NCBI GenBank assembly: GCA_029268515.1
Contig: JAQWNP010000012.1
Span: forward strand, 62,001-126,000
Source of the DNA: Phycisphaerales bacterium
Lineage (GTDB): Bacteria > Planctomycetota > Phycisphaerae > Phycisphaerales > SM1A02
Direction of reading: 5' to 3'
Length of the DNA stretch: 64,000 nt
Shown here: positions 36,584 to 46,202 of the stretch, one piece after another
How positions within the stretch are numbered: the stretch's first letter is position 1
How the letters are laid out: each line of letters opens with the position of its first letter
Position numbers and translations under genes: made by a program
Notes under the pieces: generated by a model
Told to the model about the DNA's origin: nothing
What the model saw: the letters and a program-made list of their open reading frames with translations, nothing else
Database searches by the model: none

Positions 36584-39304
36584 TCACTGGCTCAGGTAAA
36601 TTGCCTCACGTGCTCGGTCAGTACGAATCTTCAGGTCCTCAAGATGAGCCGCTGAGTACGCGTCAATCGAATCTTCATCCATGGCAAGATTGATTTCCTT
36701 GAGCCTCTCATTGAGCTTTCGTAGATTTGCCTGTGCCAATTGACGGGTCGCCGTACTGACATTGGCATTACCAGTCGCCATCGCGATCAAGCGATCTGTC
36801 ATCCCTGATTGAAGATTGCGACGCAAACTTGACACCATTGGTTGACGATTGGTGTATCCGTCATCCAAGTTTGAAACGTCAACTTCCGAGTAGATCTCCA
36901 GCATCATTGCATCAAAAACCTCTGGAAGAGTGAGTGCATCTTGATCAGCAGGCGTACGCAACTCATTGTCACGGATTTGCTCAAGCGTGCTTGGATTCAG
37001 AATGAGCGTTAAGGCCGTATTCTGCGTCCCCGAAACACGATCATGAATTGGCAGTGTCGGATCACCCGAGACGCCTCCTGCACGCCCCCACTTCTCCACG
37101 GTCAAAATATTGACAAGTTCAGGCGAAAGGCCGAATGCCTCATCTCGGAAAGCGTTCTCCATCATGAATGCAAGTGCTTCACGCTGTCGCTCAACGTCAA
37201 CAACTTCAAGTGGCGCCCCGGTATTCTCATCACCTTTATTGACGCGGGCCACGTGTGTACCCCCAACCCAATTGCCCATCATGTCGATCATTCGACGCTG
37301 ACGACTAAGCGTAGCGTTGTATGTTTTACGTGCCTTTTGCCAACTCTCACCATCTTTCACTCCATCTTCAAGCAACCGAGCTCGGTGCTCTTGAATGAGA
37401 TCCATTTGTGAATTGGCATAGTCGATTGGATTGCGACTAAAGTCATATCGGCGAGCCAGAGGATCCGGACCATACGTATCATCATCGGTCTGATACGCAT
37501 GCTCTCGCTGACCAACGCGTAACAGTACGTCCTTGGGATCATCAAGCGTGTAGCCATACTCAACTGCCCACATGTCATACGGGCCGATATCAATCATGGT
37601 GTAATCGCCCTGAATCGCATCAGGATTCGTATTGAAATTGGATGGCAGGTAATCCATCACCGAAGCAGCCATTGGCTTCTTGCCTTTGATTTCTTCGGAG
37701 TTGATTTCATCCATCGTATAGAGCGATGAGGCTTTGAAATTGTGTCGCAGGCCGATGGTGTGCCCCACTTCATGGGCGACCAAATTTGAGAGATGGGGAC
37801 CAATGTACCACTCTGGAATGCCATCGAGCATATCGCCTTCAGGCTCTTCGAGTGCACCCATTGCATCAAGCTCCATATGAGCAAACGCCATGTCAACTGC
37901 CATGTTGTGGGCTGCCATGCAGTGCTGGCAATCATCACCTAACCAAGTACTGATAGCTGTTTGCTCCACGTTTTCCGCAAGCAGTGGATCCGCCTCTGAT
38001 CGACTTGGATCCAAATCTCCGGCAGCTCGCCTTGCTTCACGCTCCGCCAAAATGTCTCTTCGCTTTTCTGGCTCGGCCAAAATGATTCGTGGATCCCACT
38101 GTGGATAGTCCTCAAGCCAAGCCAATGCCTCTGGCGTAAGACTGGTGGCTTGTTCCTGTGGTCGATCTTCGTACCACGAATAGAACGCACGAATCCAACC
38201 ATCAGTCAATACCACATCAGCATCGAGAATCTGTCCAGTCAATGGATGAACACGACTGGGGCCAATCGCTGTAGAGACATCGTTATTCAGCCAACGAATG
38301 AAGTTATAACGCACATCTTCTGGATCTTTATCCATGTGTGCTCCAGTAGGTGCATCTTGCTGGTAGACCTCAATCGCATTCGCAATGCCAACTGCCTCAA
38401 ATGCCTTATTCCAAGACAAAATGCCCTCACGCACCCAACGGCGATAACGAACAGGGGTCGTGTGCTCGATGTAAAAAACGATTGGCTTTGCCGGTGGACT
38501 GACTGAGAGACTTGGATCTGCTTTTTGTAGATCCCAACGGTTGATATACCTTGTCCAATTCTCATCGGTGCCATAGCGAGCCAAATCTCGATAAGACGTC
38601 AGAAAATAACCAACTCTGTGATCAGCTTCGCGCGGCTTGTAACCAGTGTCATCAGGAATCAAGCTAATCGAGTAATGCATGCCTCGATAGCCACCACTCG
38701 AATCAGGGCCTTCAACGGCCACTTCAATATTGTCTGGGAATGCCTTGGCTTTGGTAATCTCAGTCAAACGCTTGTTCAGACTACGACCACCCAACGCACT
38801 AGGTTTGTTGATCAGTATTTCATCAAGATCGATCACGGGCTGGCCATTTGGACCCATCGCCACAATTGGAACCTCAAGAATGACTTCATCAGTAAAGATG
38901 CGCTTGACAGATCGCTCGGTGGCTTCGTCACCATCAGCTCTGATATCGAGCTGCGGCGAGATCAGTGCCAGACGATCTCCATAACGACGCCAAAAGACAT
39001 AGCGATCTGGCCCCTGAAGACCTGCAAAGATGACGCCCTTTGCAGGTGTTGAAGCGACAAAGTACTTCTGGTTCTTCCAGTCCGCTGGAAGCTCAGCCAA
39101 AAGCTGGTGGTCTTCACTATTAAGATAGAGGCCATAAAGTGAATCTTTGCCACTGGCCGTCGAAATAACGCGTTCATATCCATCCGATACCGAATCGAAC
39201 GCGGGCAAATCAGCCGAAGCGGCTGTCGCCATCCACAAAGTGCCAAAGAACAAGCTCGCAAATCGCTTAACATGATATTGGCGGGGAATCCGCAATATGG
39301 TCAT
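36584..39304 (-). CDS. Secreted zinc-dependent metalloprotease (DUF5117/DUF5118-like)
   Basis: 906 residues with a signal peptide (~1-31). The metzincin motif HEVGHTIGLRHNF (511-523) supplies the three His ligands and the catalytic Glu, and the Met-turn SVMDYLP starts at 548. The N-terminal ~250 residues match DUF5118/DUF5117-type regions (YFVASTPAKGVIFAGLQGPD area) of large bacterial metalloproteases. A possible extra metal or disulfide site is DDCQHCMAAH (458-467). The C-terminal ~200 residues are helical. It probably acts outside the cytoplasm. It is next to the S1C protease and a chagasin-type inhibitor. Confidence 0.92.
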   Translation of the reverse strand: MTILRIPRQYHVKRFASLFFGTLWMATAASADLPAFDSVSDGYERVISTASGKDSLYGLYLNSEDHQLLAELPADWKNQKYFVASTPAKGVIFAGLQGPDRYVFWRRYGDRLALISPQLDIRADGDEATERSVKRIFTDEVILEVPIVAMGPNGQPVIDLDEILINKPSALGGRSLNKRLTEITKAKAFPDNIEVAVEGPDSSGGYRGMHYSISLIPDDTGYKPREADHRVGYFLTSYRDLARYGTDENWTRYINRWDLQKADPSLSVSPPAKPIVFYIEHTTPVRYRRWVREGILSWNKAFEAVGIANAIEVYQQDAPTGAHMDKDPEDVRYNFIRWLNNDVSTAIGPSRVHPLTGQILDADVVLTDGWIRAFYSWYEDRPQEQATSLTPEALAWLEDYPQWDPRIILAEPEKRRDILAEREARRAAGDLDPSRSEADPLLAENVEQTAISTWLGDDCQHCMAAHNMAVDMAFAHMELDAMGALEEPEGDMLDGIPEWYIGPHLSNLVAHEVGHTIGLRHNFKASSLYTMDEINSEEIKGKKPMAASVMDYLPSNFNTNPDAIQGDYTMIDIGPYDMWAVEYGYTLDDPKDVLLRVGQREHAYQTDDDTYGPDPLARRYDFSRNPIDYANSQMDLIQEHRARLLEDGVKDGESWQKARKTYNATLSRQRRMIDMMGNWVGGTHVARVNKGDENTGAPLEVVDVERQREALAFMMENAFRDEAFGLSPELVNILTVEKWGRAGGVSGDPTLPIHDRVSGTQNTALTLILNPSTLEQIRDNELRTPADQDALTLPEVFDAMMLEIYSEVDVSNLDDGYTNRQPMVSSLRRNLQSGMTDRLIAMATGNANVSTATRQLAQANLRKLNERLKEINLAMDEDSIDAYSAAHLEDLKIRTDRAREAIYLSQ

Positions 39305-39560
39305 CTCTCACCCTCCTAAAGGTTTCAGTCATTTATCGTACGGTCTTCAACGGCCTGGTACCACGGCCCATTGCAAACTTCGACACTCAATATGGAAATA
39401 TCGTCCGATCATTGGCTGCTGGAATACACGCAGATGGCACTTTTGAGGCCAATTGGCCCAAAAAGGCACTGCAAATAGCCCAAACTTGCCCCATACCTGC
39501 CCTGGACTTAGTTTGTGCCTGAAATAGACCTACCTTTGTCATCGAATGGAGAGCGAAAAT

Positions 39561-39977
39561 ATGCATATTTCCAAAGTCGTACGGACGAGCAACGTCATTG
39601 TCTTGATGGGCCTGTTAGCTTTTTTTACGGCCGCCTGCCAGAACAAACCAAGTAAGCCCAATCTCACCGTAGGACCTGCAGCAAATGATCAGGGTACGAT
39701 TATGGAGAAGGGGCAGATTCTAGAAATCAGACTCCCATCGAATCCATCTACAGGATATCGCTGGGTGCGTATGGGACCTCTCACCCCCAACATGATGAGG
39801 CCCATCAACCATAACTACGAACCACCGAACTCTGATCTTCTTGGCGCAGAAGGAACAGATGTTTTCCAGTGGGAAACGTATGGCCCCGGCTTGTACACCG
39901 TCAATTACAGCTACCGAAAGTCTTCTACCTCGAACGACGCAGACAAGGGCTTTAAGTACACCGTTACGGTCAAGTAA
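39561..39977 (+). CDS. Chagasin-type (I42) protease inhibitor lipoprotein
   Basis: 138 residues from ATG 39561, preceded by GGAGAG at good spacing (ATG 39546 is the longer option). The lipoprotein signal ends at FFTAAC. The mature protein has the first two of the three chagasin loops: NPSTGYRW and the glycine-rich GAEGTDVFQWE; the third (RPW in chagasin) is not obvious (YSYRKS at its place). Family members block papain-type cysteine proteases. Being lipid-anchored it would guard the envelope. It is divergent from the metalloprotease. Confidence 0.82.
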   Translation: MHISKVVRTSNVIVLMGLLAFFTAACQNKPSKPNLTVGPAANDQGTIMEKGQILEIRLPSNPSTGYRWVRMGPLTPNMMRPINHNYEPPNSDLLGAEGTDVFQWETYGPGLYTVNYSYRKSSTSNDADKGFKYTVTVK

Positions 39978-40124
39978 GACCCCTCGGTTTTTAGCTTTTC
40001 AGACGCTTCACTCATGCCGGCATGGCCTTGAGCATTGGTCATTGCGCAGTTATCGATGACTTCTGGACCAGACGGATGGGACAGCACAGCACTCATGTAG
40101 CCAATCATTAATGGCGCCAACTCA

Positions 40125-41624
40125 ATGGACCAACAGTTCCTTAATATTGCCTACGTGACGCTCGCCTTGGGGCTGCTCCTCGGCATCAGCTGTTCTGTAA
40201 GCCGCCTGAGTTCTTGGGCGGGAATTCCAATCTCACTATTATTCCTGGGACTGGGAATGCTTACGGGCCAGGATGGGCTCGGGCACATCCAATTTGCCAA
40301 TTACAATGCGGCCTATTGGGTCGGCGTCATGGCGCTCATCCTCATCCTCTACCACGGTGGATTAAATACTGACTTCAAGACTGTCCGTCGCAGCCTCGCC
40401 CCAAGCGTCGTACTGGCTACTGCAGGCGTTGTAGGCGTCGCTTCTATTACTGCTGCTGGCGCCTTCTTCGTTCTTGGTTGGTTCGATATCCTAAGCTGGA
40501 AACATGCATTACTGTTCGGCGCCATTGTTGCCTCAACCGATGCAGCATCTACCTTTGCTGTGCTCAAGGGGCTCAGGCTAAAGGGACGGGTCAGCCACAC
40601 CATTGAACTTGAGTCAGGGCTTAATGATCCCGTGGCTTTTATTCTGGTGATTGCACTAACCGAATGGGTGATTGGCAGTGTGGACTTGTCATGGTGGCTC
40701 ATTGGGCTGATTTTCTATCAGCTCATTATTGGTGCAGCGGTTGGACTCTATGTCGGATTTATCCATCGAAAGATTATGAACTGGATTCGCCTTCCGATGC
40801 TCGGGCTTTACCCCGTGCGTACGGTCGCCATGGCATTGGCCTCATATGGGCTTGCATCAGTCCTTCAAGGGAGTGGTTTCATGGCGGTCTATATTGCAGG
40901 CATTACTGCCGCAAGTGGGCACCTTCCACTCAAGTCAGTCTTACTCCGTGTCCATGATGCATTGGCCTGGCTTGGTCAAATCTCAATGTTCATTGTGCTT
41001 GGACTACTAATTAAACCTTCAAACCTAGGATCCGTTGCTATTCCAGGCACACTGCTGGGCCTCTTTATTGCATTCGTTGCTAGACCCACATCAGTCATTC
41101 TGTGCCTGTTGCCCTTTCGCTATCGCTGGAATGAACGGCTTGCAGTTAGTTTTTTAGGATTGCGAGGCGCGGTCCCAATTATCCTCGCAATCATCCCAGT
41201 ACTATCAATCCAAGCTGCCCATGAACATAGCGAAAACATGAAAGAACTTTTTGGCCTTGTGTTTTTTGCAGTTGTTGTAAGCTGTATTGTGCCTGGGGCC
41301 TTTGTCCGACCAATCACAAGAATATTACGCATTCGAAACGACACTCCACGACAACCAGTTGCTGAAATCGAAATCCTCTCCATTGATAAACTCGATCGAC
41401 ATCAACAAACATTCCTTATTACTGAAGATTCGCCCGCCGCTGGTGTTAAGCTGCGAGACTTCCCACTTCCAGAAGACATAAATGTGATGATGATCATGCG
41501 TGGCCCCAAGATTTTTGCCGCTCGCGGCAAGACCGTACTTGAACCCGGCGATCATGCATTCATTCTCTACCCGCCGGACCAAGAAGAGGCCGTACGCAAG
41601 CTTGTTTACGGTACAGACAGATAG
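40125..41624 (+). CDS. Cation/proton antiporter (CPA1, NhaP2/CvrA-like) with TrkA-C domain
   Basis: 499 residues. About 12-13 membrane segments follow the CPA1 pattern: SWAGIPISLLFLGLGMLTGQDG, ILILYHGGLNTDFKTVRRS, GAIVASTDAASTFAVLKG with the conserved Asp of the transport site, and LESGLNDPVAFILVI. The C-terminal ~90 residues (IEILSIDKLDRHQQTF to GDHAFILYPPD) match an RCK_C/TrkA-C domain that binds a regulatory ligand. It exchanges K+ or Na+ for protons at the inner membrane. Peptidase E starts 23 nt downstream. Confidence 0.93.
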   Translation: MDQQFLNIAYVTLALGLLLGISCSVSRLSSWAGIPISLLFLGLGMLTGQDGLGHIQFANYNAAYWVGVMALILILYHGGLNTDFKTVRRSLAPSVVLATAGVVGVASITAAGAFFVLGWFDILSWKHALLFGAIVASTDAASTFAVLKGLRLKGRVSHTIELESGLNDPVAFILVIALTEWVIGSVDLSWWLIGLIFYQLIIGAAVGLYVGFIHRKIMNWIRLPMLGLYPVRTVAMALASYGLASVLQGSGFMAVYIAGITAASGHLPLKSVLLRVHDALAWLGQISMFIVLGLLIKPSNLGSVAIPGTLLGLFIAFVARPTSVILCLLPFRYRWNERLAVSFLGLRGAVPIILAIIPVLSIQAAHEHSENMKELFGLVFFAVVVSCIVPGAFVRPITRILRIRNDTPRQPVAEIEILSIDKLDRHQQTFLITEDSPAAGVKLRDFPLPEDINVMMIMRGPKIFAARGKTVLEPGDHAFILYPPDQEEAVRKLVYGTDR

Positions 41625-41647
41625 CTCATAACGAATCGGAGACCAGT

Positions 41648-42367
41648 TTGACATCAATGCACCGTCACATTCTGGCAATTGGTGGATGTCCACAAGAAGG
41701 CGATTGGATACGATTTGTACGATTCATGGCCAAGCTCACTGGCAAGAGAACGCCCCGACTGGCCGTTCTCCCCACCGCCGGCGGAGATGCGGAGCATTCA
41801 ATATCAATGGCGAAGCAATGGGCGAGCCAAGTTCCAGTCCAGCTTGATGTCATTTCTTTGTTCCGCCGCGAGCACGAGCAACTTCGCCCTGCGATCCTAA
41901 AAGCGGATGCAATTTTTGTTGGCGGCGGGAACACCGTCAATATGCTTGCTATTTGGCGAGCACATGGCGTCGACCATGTCCTTAAGGAAGCTTATCATTC
42001 TGGCGTCGTGCTCGGCGGGGTCAGTGCGGGCATGATCTGCTGGTTCCAGGCTGGCATGACTGATTCTTATCTGAAAAACACCTCCGCTCCAATCCGCGAT
42101 GGCCTTGGGCTGCTGCCAGGTAGCGCGTGTCCCCATTTCGATAGTGAGCATCATCGTAGACCAGCTTATCTTGCCGCGATTGCTGGCGGGTTTCCAAATG
42201 GAATTGCTGCTGACGACAGATGTGGTGTGCTTTATCGTGATGAACAGATTGCTGAGGTCATCACAACCACCCCTAGCGCCAAGGCCTACCGCATCACCAA
42301 GGCTAAAAGTGATCAACAAATTGAACCCCTCGACACTAAATTGCTGCCGCCTCTCGATACTGCCTGA
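41648..42367 (+). CDS. pepE: Peptidase E (family S51, alpha-aspartyl dipeptidase)
   Basis: 239 residues from TTG 41648, which has GGAG 6 nt upstream; ATG 41657 is an alternative with no such site. Flavodoxin-like fold with AIFVGGGNTVNML and the nucleophile elbow GGVSAGMICWF (Ser), then SACPHFDSEHHRRPAY that supplies the His region. These enzymes hydrolyse dipeptides with N-terminal Asp, and related cyanophycinases act on beta-linked Asp. Cytoplasmic. Confidence 0.93.
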   Translation: MTSMHRHILAIGGCPQEGDWIRFVRFMAKLTGKRTPRLAVLPTAGGDAEHSISMAKQWASQVPVQLDVISLFRREHEQLRPAILKADAIFVGGGNTVNMLAIWRAHGVDHVLKEAYHSGVVLGGVSAGMICWFQAGMTDSYLKNTSAPIRDGLGLLPGSACPHFDSEHHRRPAYLAAIAGGFPNGIAADDRCGVLYRDEQIAEVITTTPSAKAYRITKAKSDQQIEPLDTKLLPPLDTA

Positions 42368-42426
42368 CCTTTGCCGCCACTAAAGGGTATGCTGCCATCG
42401 AACTTGATTGCTAAAGGAGCGTTGCC

Positions 42427-43119
42427 ATGCGTATTGTGACCATGAGTTTGCTACTGATCATTTCATTTCTAATAGTTGGATGCAATACTCATACGGTCTT
42501 GGGGTCGGATATCCCCCCTATTCCCGGGATGCACAAAGTAAAGCTGAATGCGAAGTACTCCAGCTCACAAAAAGGCCTCATCGGCCACGTTCACTTTGAA
42601 GGTACCTCCCACAACGCGTTGGATTCTATCGATGCTGCTGTCGTCGAATTCGAAGGCCAAGGCTGGGCGATGATCAATGTCGACGGCAGCCAGGATGAAG
42701 CAACCGCAACCCTTTGGAAAGAAGGTCGCGATGCCCACCTACTCGTCAAACGCAATCCCACCGTACCTGATCAATCTGTAGGCGCGCTTGTCGTTGAGCC
42801 AGGCCCCTGGACTCCACCAATGACGACGCCCTCATACGTTGCACCGGAAGCGACACCCGCCCCGACGAACGAAACTGAGGAAGCCGATCTTCAAAGCGAC
42901 CAGGAACAGACGATCTCTGAGCTGAATGAAGAAATGCAATCGGAACAAACAGAATTGCCAACCACTGATGCTTCTGATGAAAGTGAACCTCAAGCAAGCC
43001 CAACGACGGCACCAGCATCCACACCCTCGACTGGAGATGATGCTGACACGCCTCCATCACCAGACGACGAATTGATGGATATCTTGGATGAGGATCCAGA
43101 ACCAGATGAGAATCAATAG
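42427..43119 (+). CDS. Hypothetical lipoprotein with acidic Pro/Thr-rich tail
   Basis: 230 residues. Lipoprotein signal MSLLLIISFLIVGC (Cys about residue 19). A compact domain of ~90 residues follows (MHKVKLNAKYSSSQKGLIGH to DAHLLVKRNPTV). From about residue 135 to the end the sequence is low-complexity and rich in Asp, Glu, Pro, Ser, Thr and Gln, likely disordered and strongly acidic. No family recognised. Confidence 0.75.
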   Translation: MRIVTMSLLLIISFLIVGCNTHTVLGSDIPPIPGMHKVKLNAKYSSSQKGLIGHVHFEGTSHNALDSIDAAVVEFEGQGWAMINVDGSQDEATATLWKEGRDAHLLVKRNPTVPDQSVGALVVEPGPWTPPMTTPSYVAPEATPAPTNETEEADLQSDQEQTISELNEEMQSEQTELPTTDASDESEPQASPTTAPASTPSTGDDADTPPSPDDELMDILDEDPEPDENQ

Positions 43120-43145
43120 GCCGGAACCAAGGAACCAACCACTGT

Positions 43146-43517
43146 CTAGTTAATGGTTACCTTGTTGGGATATTCAGTCTTTATTTCCAGTCGGCCATCC
43201 GCTTTTTCTTGACTCACCTGGACGCCCCGAACATTGCTCGGATCCGCCTGATAAGTTTGGCCTGGCCCTAGGAATATTAAGACATCTTGATTGCCTTCTG
43301 GGTCGGTTGCTTTTATTTGCACCACATGCGAACCGGTATTCTTGAAGATCACTGGTTGATTAAGTGATGCGTCAATAGTCACGTCAATTGGCGTCGCCCC
43401 CACGACCAGTGATCTCGATTTCATCTGATGATCGCCACAACTCGCTAACAGAATTGTCATTGAGAAAGTCATGACAATCACGGTGATTGACGCAAATCTG
43501 TGTGGATGGAATGTCAT
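43146..43517 (-). CDS. Small hypothetical lipoprotein
   Basis: 123 residues. The signal VIVMTFSMTILLASC ends in a clear lipobox. The mature ~95 residues look like a small beta-sandwich (PIDVTIDASLNQPVIFKNTG then SHVVQIKATDPEGN), reminiscent of cupredoxin-like or Ig-like folds but without visible metal ligands. Convergent with the acidic-tail lipoprotein. Function unknown. Confidence 0.72.
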   Translation of the reverse strand: MTFHPHRFASITVIVMTFSMTILLASCGDHQMKSRSLVVGATPIDVTIDASLNQPVIFKNTGSHVVQIKATDPEGNQDVLIFLGPGQTYQADPSNVRGVQVSQEKADGRLEIKTEYPNKVTIN

Positions 43518-43775
43518 TTCAAATAGCTCCTTGCTGGCTCATGACAATGTTCTAGGCAATGGCCTTCTATCGAACACCCACCATCGGACAGCGCGTTCCA
43601 TCTCTATGAATTCATGTGTCACAGAGGCGCCCAAAAGAGACCTCATCGCCCAAAAACGCCACTTGGGACCCATAACATAAATTCAAAGGCGTCAAGCACA
43701 ACAATGTTTGCCCCCAACAGTCGCTTTCCTCGCTACCTCTTTTGAACAGGACACTAAAAAGCAGGAGCTAACCAA

Positions 43776-45014
43776 ATGAACTTTTCAACTCAGACAACAA
43801 AACTTTTTGCCGCGGCAGCAACCCTGACCATTGCTGGTACCGTTTCGGCTCAACTACCTCACCATGAAGACCTGATTCTTGGTCCCATTCCAATGACAGG
43901 CCTTTCAAAAGGTGTGGCCTTCAATTACCAACCTTTTCTTGATTCTTCAGGAACCTTGAACTGGGGCGGCGTGTTCATTGAGCCAGGTGGACGATCTGGT
44001 GGACACAACCAAGAAGTACATCTTGACAATGCAGGCCTCCACTACGACTTCGACTCGTCTGGTGGCTGGGTTCCCGGACCACAACGAAATCTACTGCTCT
44101 ACATAGGAGAATACGGAGGTGAACTACGCATTAGGTTCTCCAATTCACTCGGCATGTACAACCAGGTTCATCCTGATGTCATTGATTTCAATGGCACTGG
44201 AGCTGCCGGCGTCATGATTGATGTGGTTTCAGGAGGCACTGATGGCAATCCCGCCCTGGTACGCCTTGTTGGTGATGTAAACGATTTGGAAATCACTGGC
44301 CTACATGTTTGGGTCGACATGGGCGTGCGGCCCTGTACCGATGGACTTTGGGACGACCTACCATTAGGAAGCACCTACAACGTTGGTGATTTGGTAACGA
44401 CTCTTGGCTTGGCAGTACAGCTTTCGCCTTACTTTGGATCAGGCGCCCCCGGCTATGCCGAGATCCAAGATGGCCGTGATAGCCTTCCAGACTTCTTTGA
44501 CAATCAGGCCTTAGGAGCAGATTACGAGATCCACCTCAATAATATCACGGCAAATATCGACCTGACCTCAACTGGTGCCCTTCACTACCAGGACGCAAAA
44601 CTACGCTTCGGTGAGTATGGCGGTGGTGTTGAATTCCTCATCAACGGCAACTTCATCGCCGTACCCGATATCCGTAATCTTGACGGCCTCACACTCGGCG
44701 GCTGCTACCTCGACGTCTATGCCGGTGGTAATGGAAACGACGCTGGTGAAATCCACATTCTCGGCCCCGTCAAGTCTATCGGTATCGGCGGTGAAGAACT
44801 TTGGATTGACTGCCTCGACGGAACACCTGTCTACCCAATGTTGATGGGTGACGCAGATGGTGACGGCTTCGTGGGCCTCTCAGACTTCACAGTACTACTC
44901 CTCGAATACGGAAGCGCATGTAAGGGAGGCTGCAGTGCTGACTTTGACGATGACGGAGACGTAGACACTGATGATTTCTCCACACTACTCGTCAACTGGG
45001 GCGCCAGCCTCTAA
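43776..45014 (+). CDS. Secreted protein with two related beta domains and C-terminal dockerin-like pair
   Basis: 412 residues with a signal peptide (~1-26). Two related beta-rich regions are visible: each contains an x-E/I-H-L-D/N-N segment, a strand pair around L-x-Y/F-x-G-E-Y-G-G-E/G-x-x-x-x-I/F, and an I-D/L-V-x-G-G block. The C-terminus (~356-412) holds two calcium-loop modules, DADGDGFVGLSDFTVLLLEY and DFDDDGDVDTDDFSTLLVNW. No catalytic motif is seen. Probably an extracellular structural or binding protein. A strong terminator follows ~100 nt downstream. Confidence 0.82.
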   Translation: MNFSTQTTKLFAAAATLTIAGTVSAQLPHHEDLILGPIPMTGLSKGVAFNYQPFLDSSGTLNWGGVFIEPGGRSGGHNQEVHLDNAGLHYDFDSSGGWVPGPQRNLLLYIGEYGGELRIRFSNSLGMYNQVHPDVIDFNGTGAAGVMIDVVSGGTDGNPALVRLVGDVNDLEITGLHVWVDMGVRPCTDGLWDDLPLGSTYNVGDLVTTLGLAVQLSPYFGSGAPGYAEIQDGRDSLPDFFDNQALGADYEIHLNNITANIDLTSTGALHYQDAKLRFGEYGGGVEFLINGNFIAVPDIRNLDGLTLGGCYLDVYAGGNGNDAGEIHILGPVKSIGIGGEELWIDCLDGTPVYPMLMGDADGDGFVGLSDFTVLLLEYGSACKGGCSADFDDDGDVDTDDFSTLLVNWGASL

Positions 45015-45110
45015 CAAATTCAAGGGGGGCTCAAGAGTTGAGAGCCGCACCGTTTTAGATCTGGCTCATAAGCCATACCTAACAGGATCTAACGGAGCGA
45101 AACCCAAGAG

Positions 45111-45138
45111 ACATCGGCCTTCCAAGGGAGGCCGATGT
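45111..45138 (+). terminator. Rho-independent terminator
   Basis: ACATCGGCCT pairs perfectly with AGGCCGATGT across an 8-nt loop, followed by six T. It ends the dockerin-like gene and also separates it from the convergent sixA. Confidence 0.9.
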
Positions 45139-45185
45139 TTTTTAACACCCAAACATAATGACTGGCGTTCAAAGCCAGGCCCCAA

Positions 45186-45674
45186 TCAAATTTCCTTCGG
45201 TCGCCAGAGACCGATCAGACGAACGGGATCTCCCAGATCAAACGAACCCCAATCCATAACATCACAATCAAAGGCGCCAATCGCTGCCGTCGGGAAGACC
45301 TGATAGGACCCAGCAAGACTACTTGCAAGCATCTCCATACCTGGATTATGTCCAACTAGCATGACGCATGATTCATCTGATGCCTCGCGATTGAGCACTG
45401 AAATAATCTGCCCCGGCGAAGAGTGATACAAAGACTCTGTCTCCATGAGACGAGCATCGAATCCACCTGACTCCGCCACCGCATGTGCCGTAGTCCGGGC
45501 CCGACAGGCTGTGGAGCTGATGATGAGATCCGGAATGAGCTGTTTCTCAGCAAGCAAGAGGCCCATACGCGGGGCATCACGTATACCTCGAGCCGCAAGA
45601 GGTCGATCATGATCAGAGAGGGTTTCATCATCCCAGTCCGACTTCGCATGCCGTAGCAAGATTAATTTTCGCAT
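45186..45674 (-). CDS. sixA: SixA-type histidine phosphatase
   Basis: 162 residues from ATG 45674; the open frame to 45947 runs into the divergent dCMP deaminase gene and has no family match. The start KLILLRHAKSDWDD carries the catalytic RHAKS motif, with AARG and LIISSTACRARTTA following, and LVGHNPGMEML supplies the second catalytic His. In E. coli SixA dephosphorylates phosphohistidine on a phosphotransfer protein. The target here is unknown. Confidence 0.92.
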   Translation of the reverse strand: MRKLILLRHAKSDWDDETLSDHDRPLAARGIRDAPRMGLLLAEKQLIPDLIISSTACRARTTAHAVAESGGFDARLMETESLYHSSPGQIISVLNREASDESCVMLVGHNPGMEMLASSLAGSYQVFPTAAIGAFDCDVMDWGSFDLGDPVRLIGLWRPKEI

Positions 45675-45719
45675 GACCAGATTGTACCGAACCCCGACCA
45701 TCACACTACACTGCAGCAA

Positions 45720-46193
45720 ATGTCTGACAAATGGCATATTCGTTTCTTGGCCCTGGCAGACTCCATCGCTACATGGAGCAAGGATCCGAGCCGCGGTGTC
45801 GGATGCGTTATTGTGAATCCAGCCAAGCAAATCTGCGCAACTGGATTCAATGGACTCCCCCGTGGAATTGAAGATCTGCCAGAGCGACTTGAACGCCCCG
45901 CCAAGTATGACCTGATCTGCCATGCTGAGATGAATGCGATCGTCCAATGTGCTTTTAGTGGAACCGCCTGTTCAGGCACCACGCTCTACGCTTCATTCAG
46001 CCCCTGCTCGCATTGCGCTATTGCGATCGTCCAAGCGGGCATCTCTCGGGTTGTCACCTGGAAGGAAGAGACGATTGACCCTCAATGGGCCGCAAGCCTT
46101 AGCGGAGCGATCGAGATGTTTAGTGAAGCAGGCATTGACTATGTGGCACTACCTCGACCAAGAACAGGCGATGTCACAACTGAAGAAAAATGA
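45720..46193 (+). CDS. Deoxycytidylate (dCMP) deaminase family protein
   Basis: 157 residues. Zinc-dependent deaminase core: CHAEMNAIVQ (His plus catalytic Glu) and SFSPCSHCAIAIVQAGI (two zinc Cys). GVGCVIVN and the ATGFNGLPRGIEDLPERLERPAKYD segment (positions ~42-64) match dCMP deaminases/ComEB, which feed dUMP to thymidylate synthesis. Cytoplasmic. Divergent from sixA; the next gene starts 9 nt downstream. Confidence 0.92.
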   Translation: MSDKWHIRFLALADSIATWSKDPSRGVGCVIVNPAKQICATGFNGLPRGIEDLPERLERPAKYDLICHAEMNAIVQCAFSGTACSGTTLYASFSPCSHCAIAIVQAGISRVVTWKEETIDPQWAASLSGAIEMFSEAGIDYVALPRPRTGDVTTEEK

Positions 46194-46202
46194 GAACGAG
46201 TC

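Noticed and set aside
36318-36693. Frames on both strands between the two protease genes
   Set aside because: No signal, no motif; partly antisense to the metalloprotease C-terminus.
45675-45947. N-terminal extension of the SixA frame
   Set aside because: It runs across the divergent dCMP deaminase gene and lacks family similarity; the RHAKS motif is at the start of the short version.
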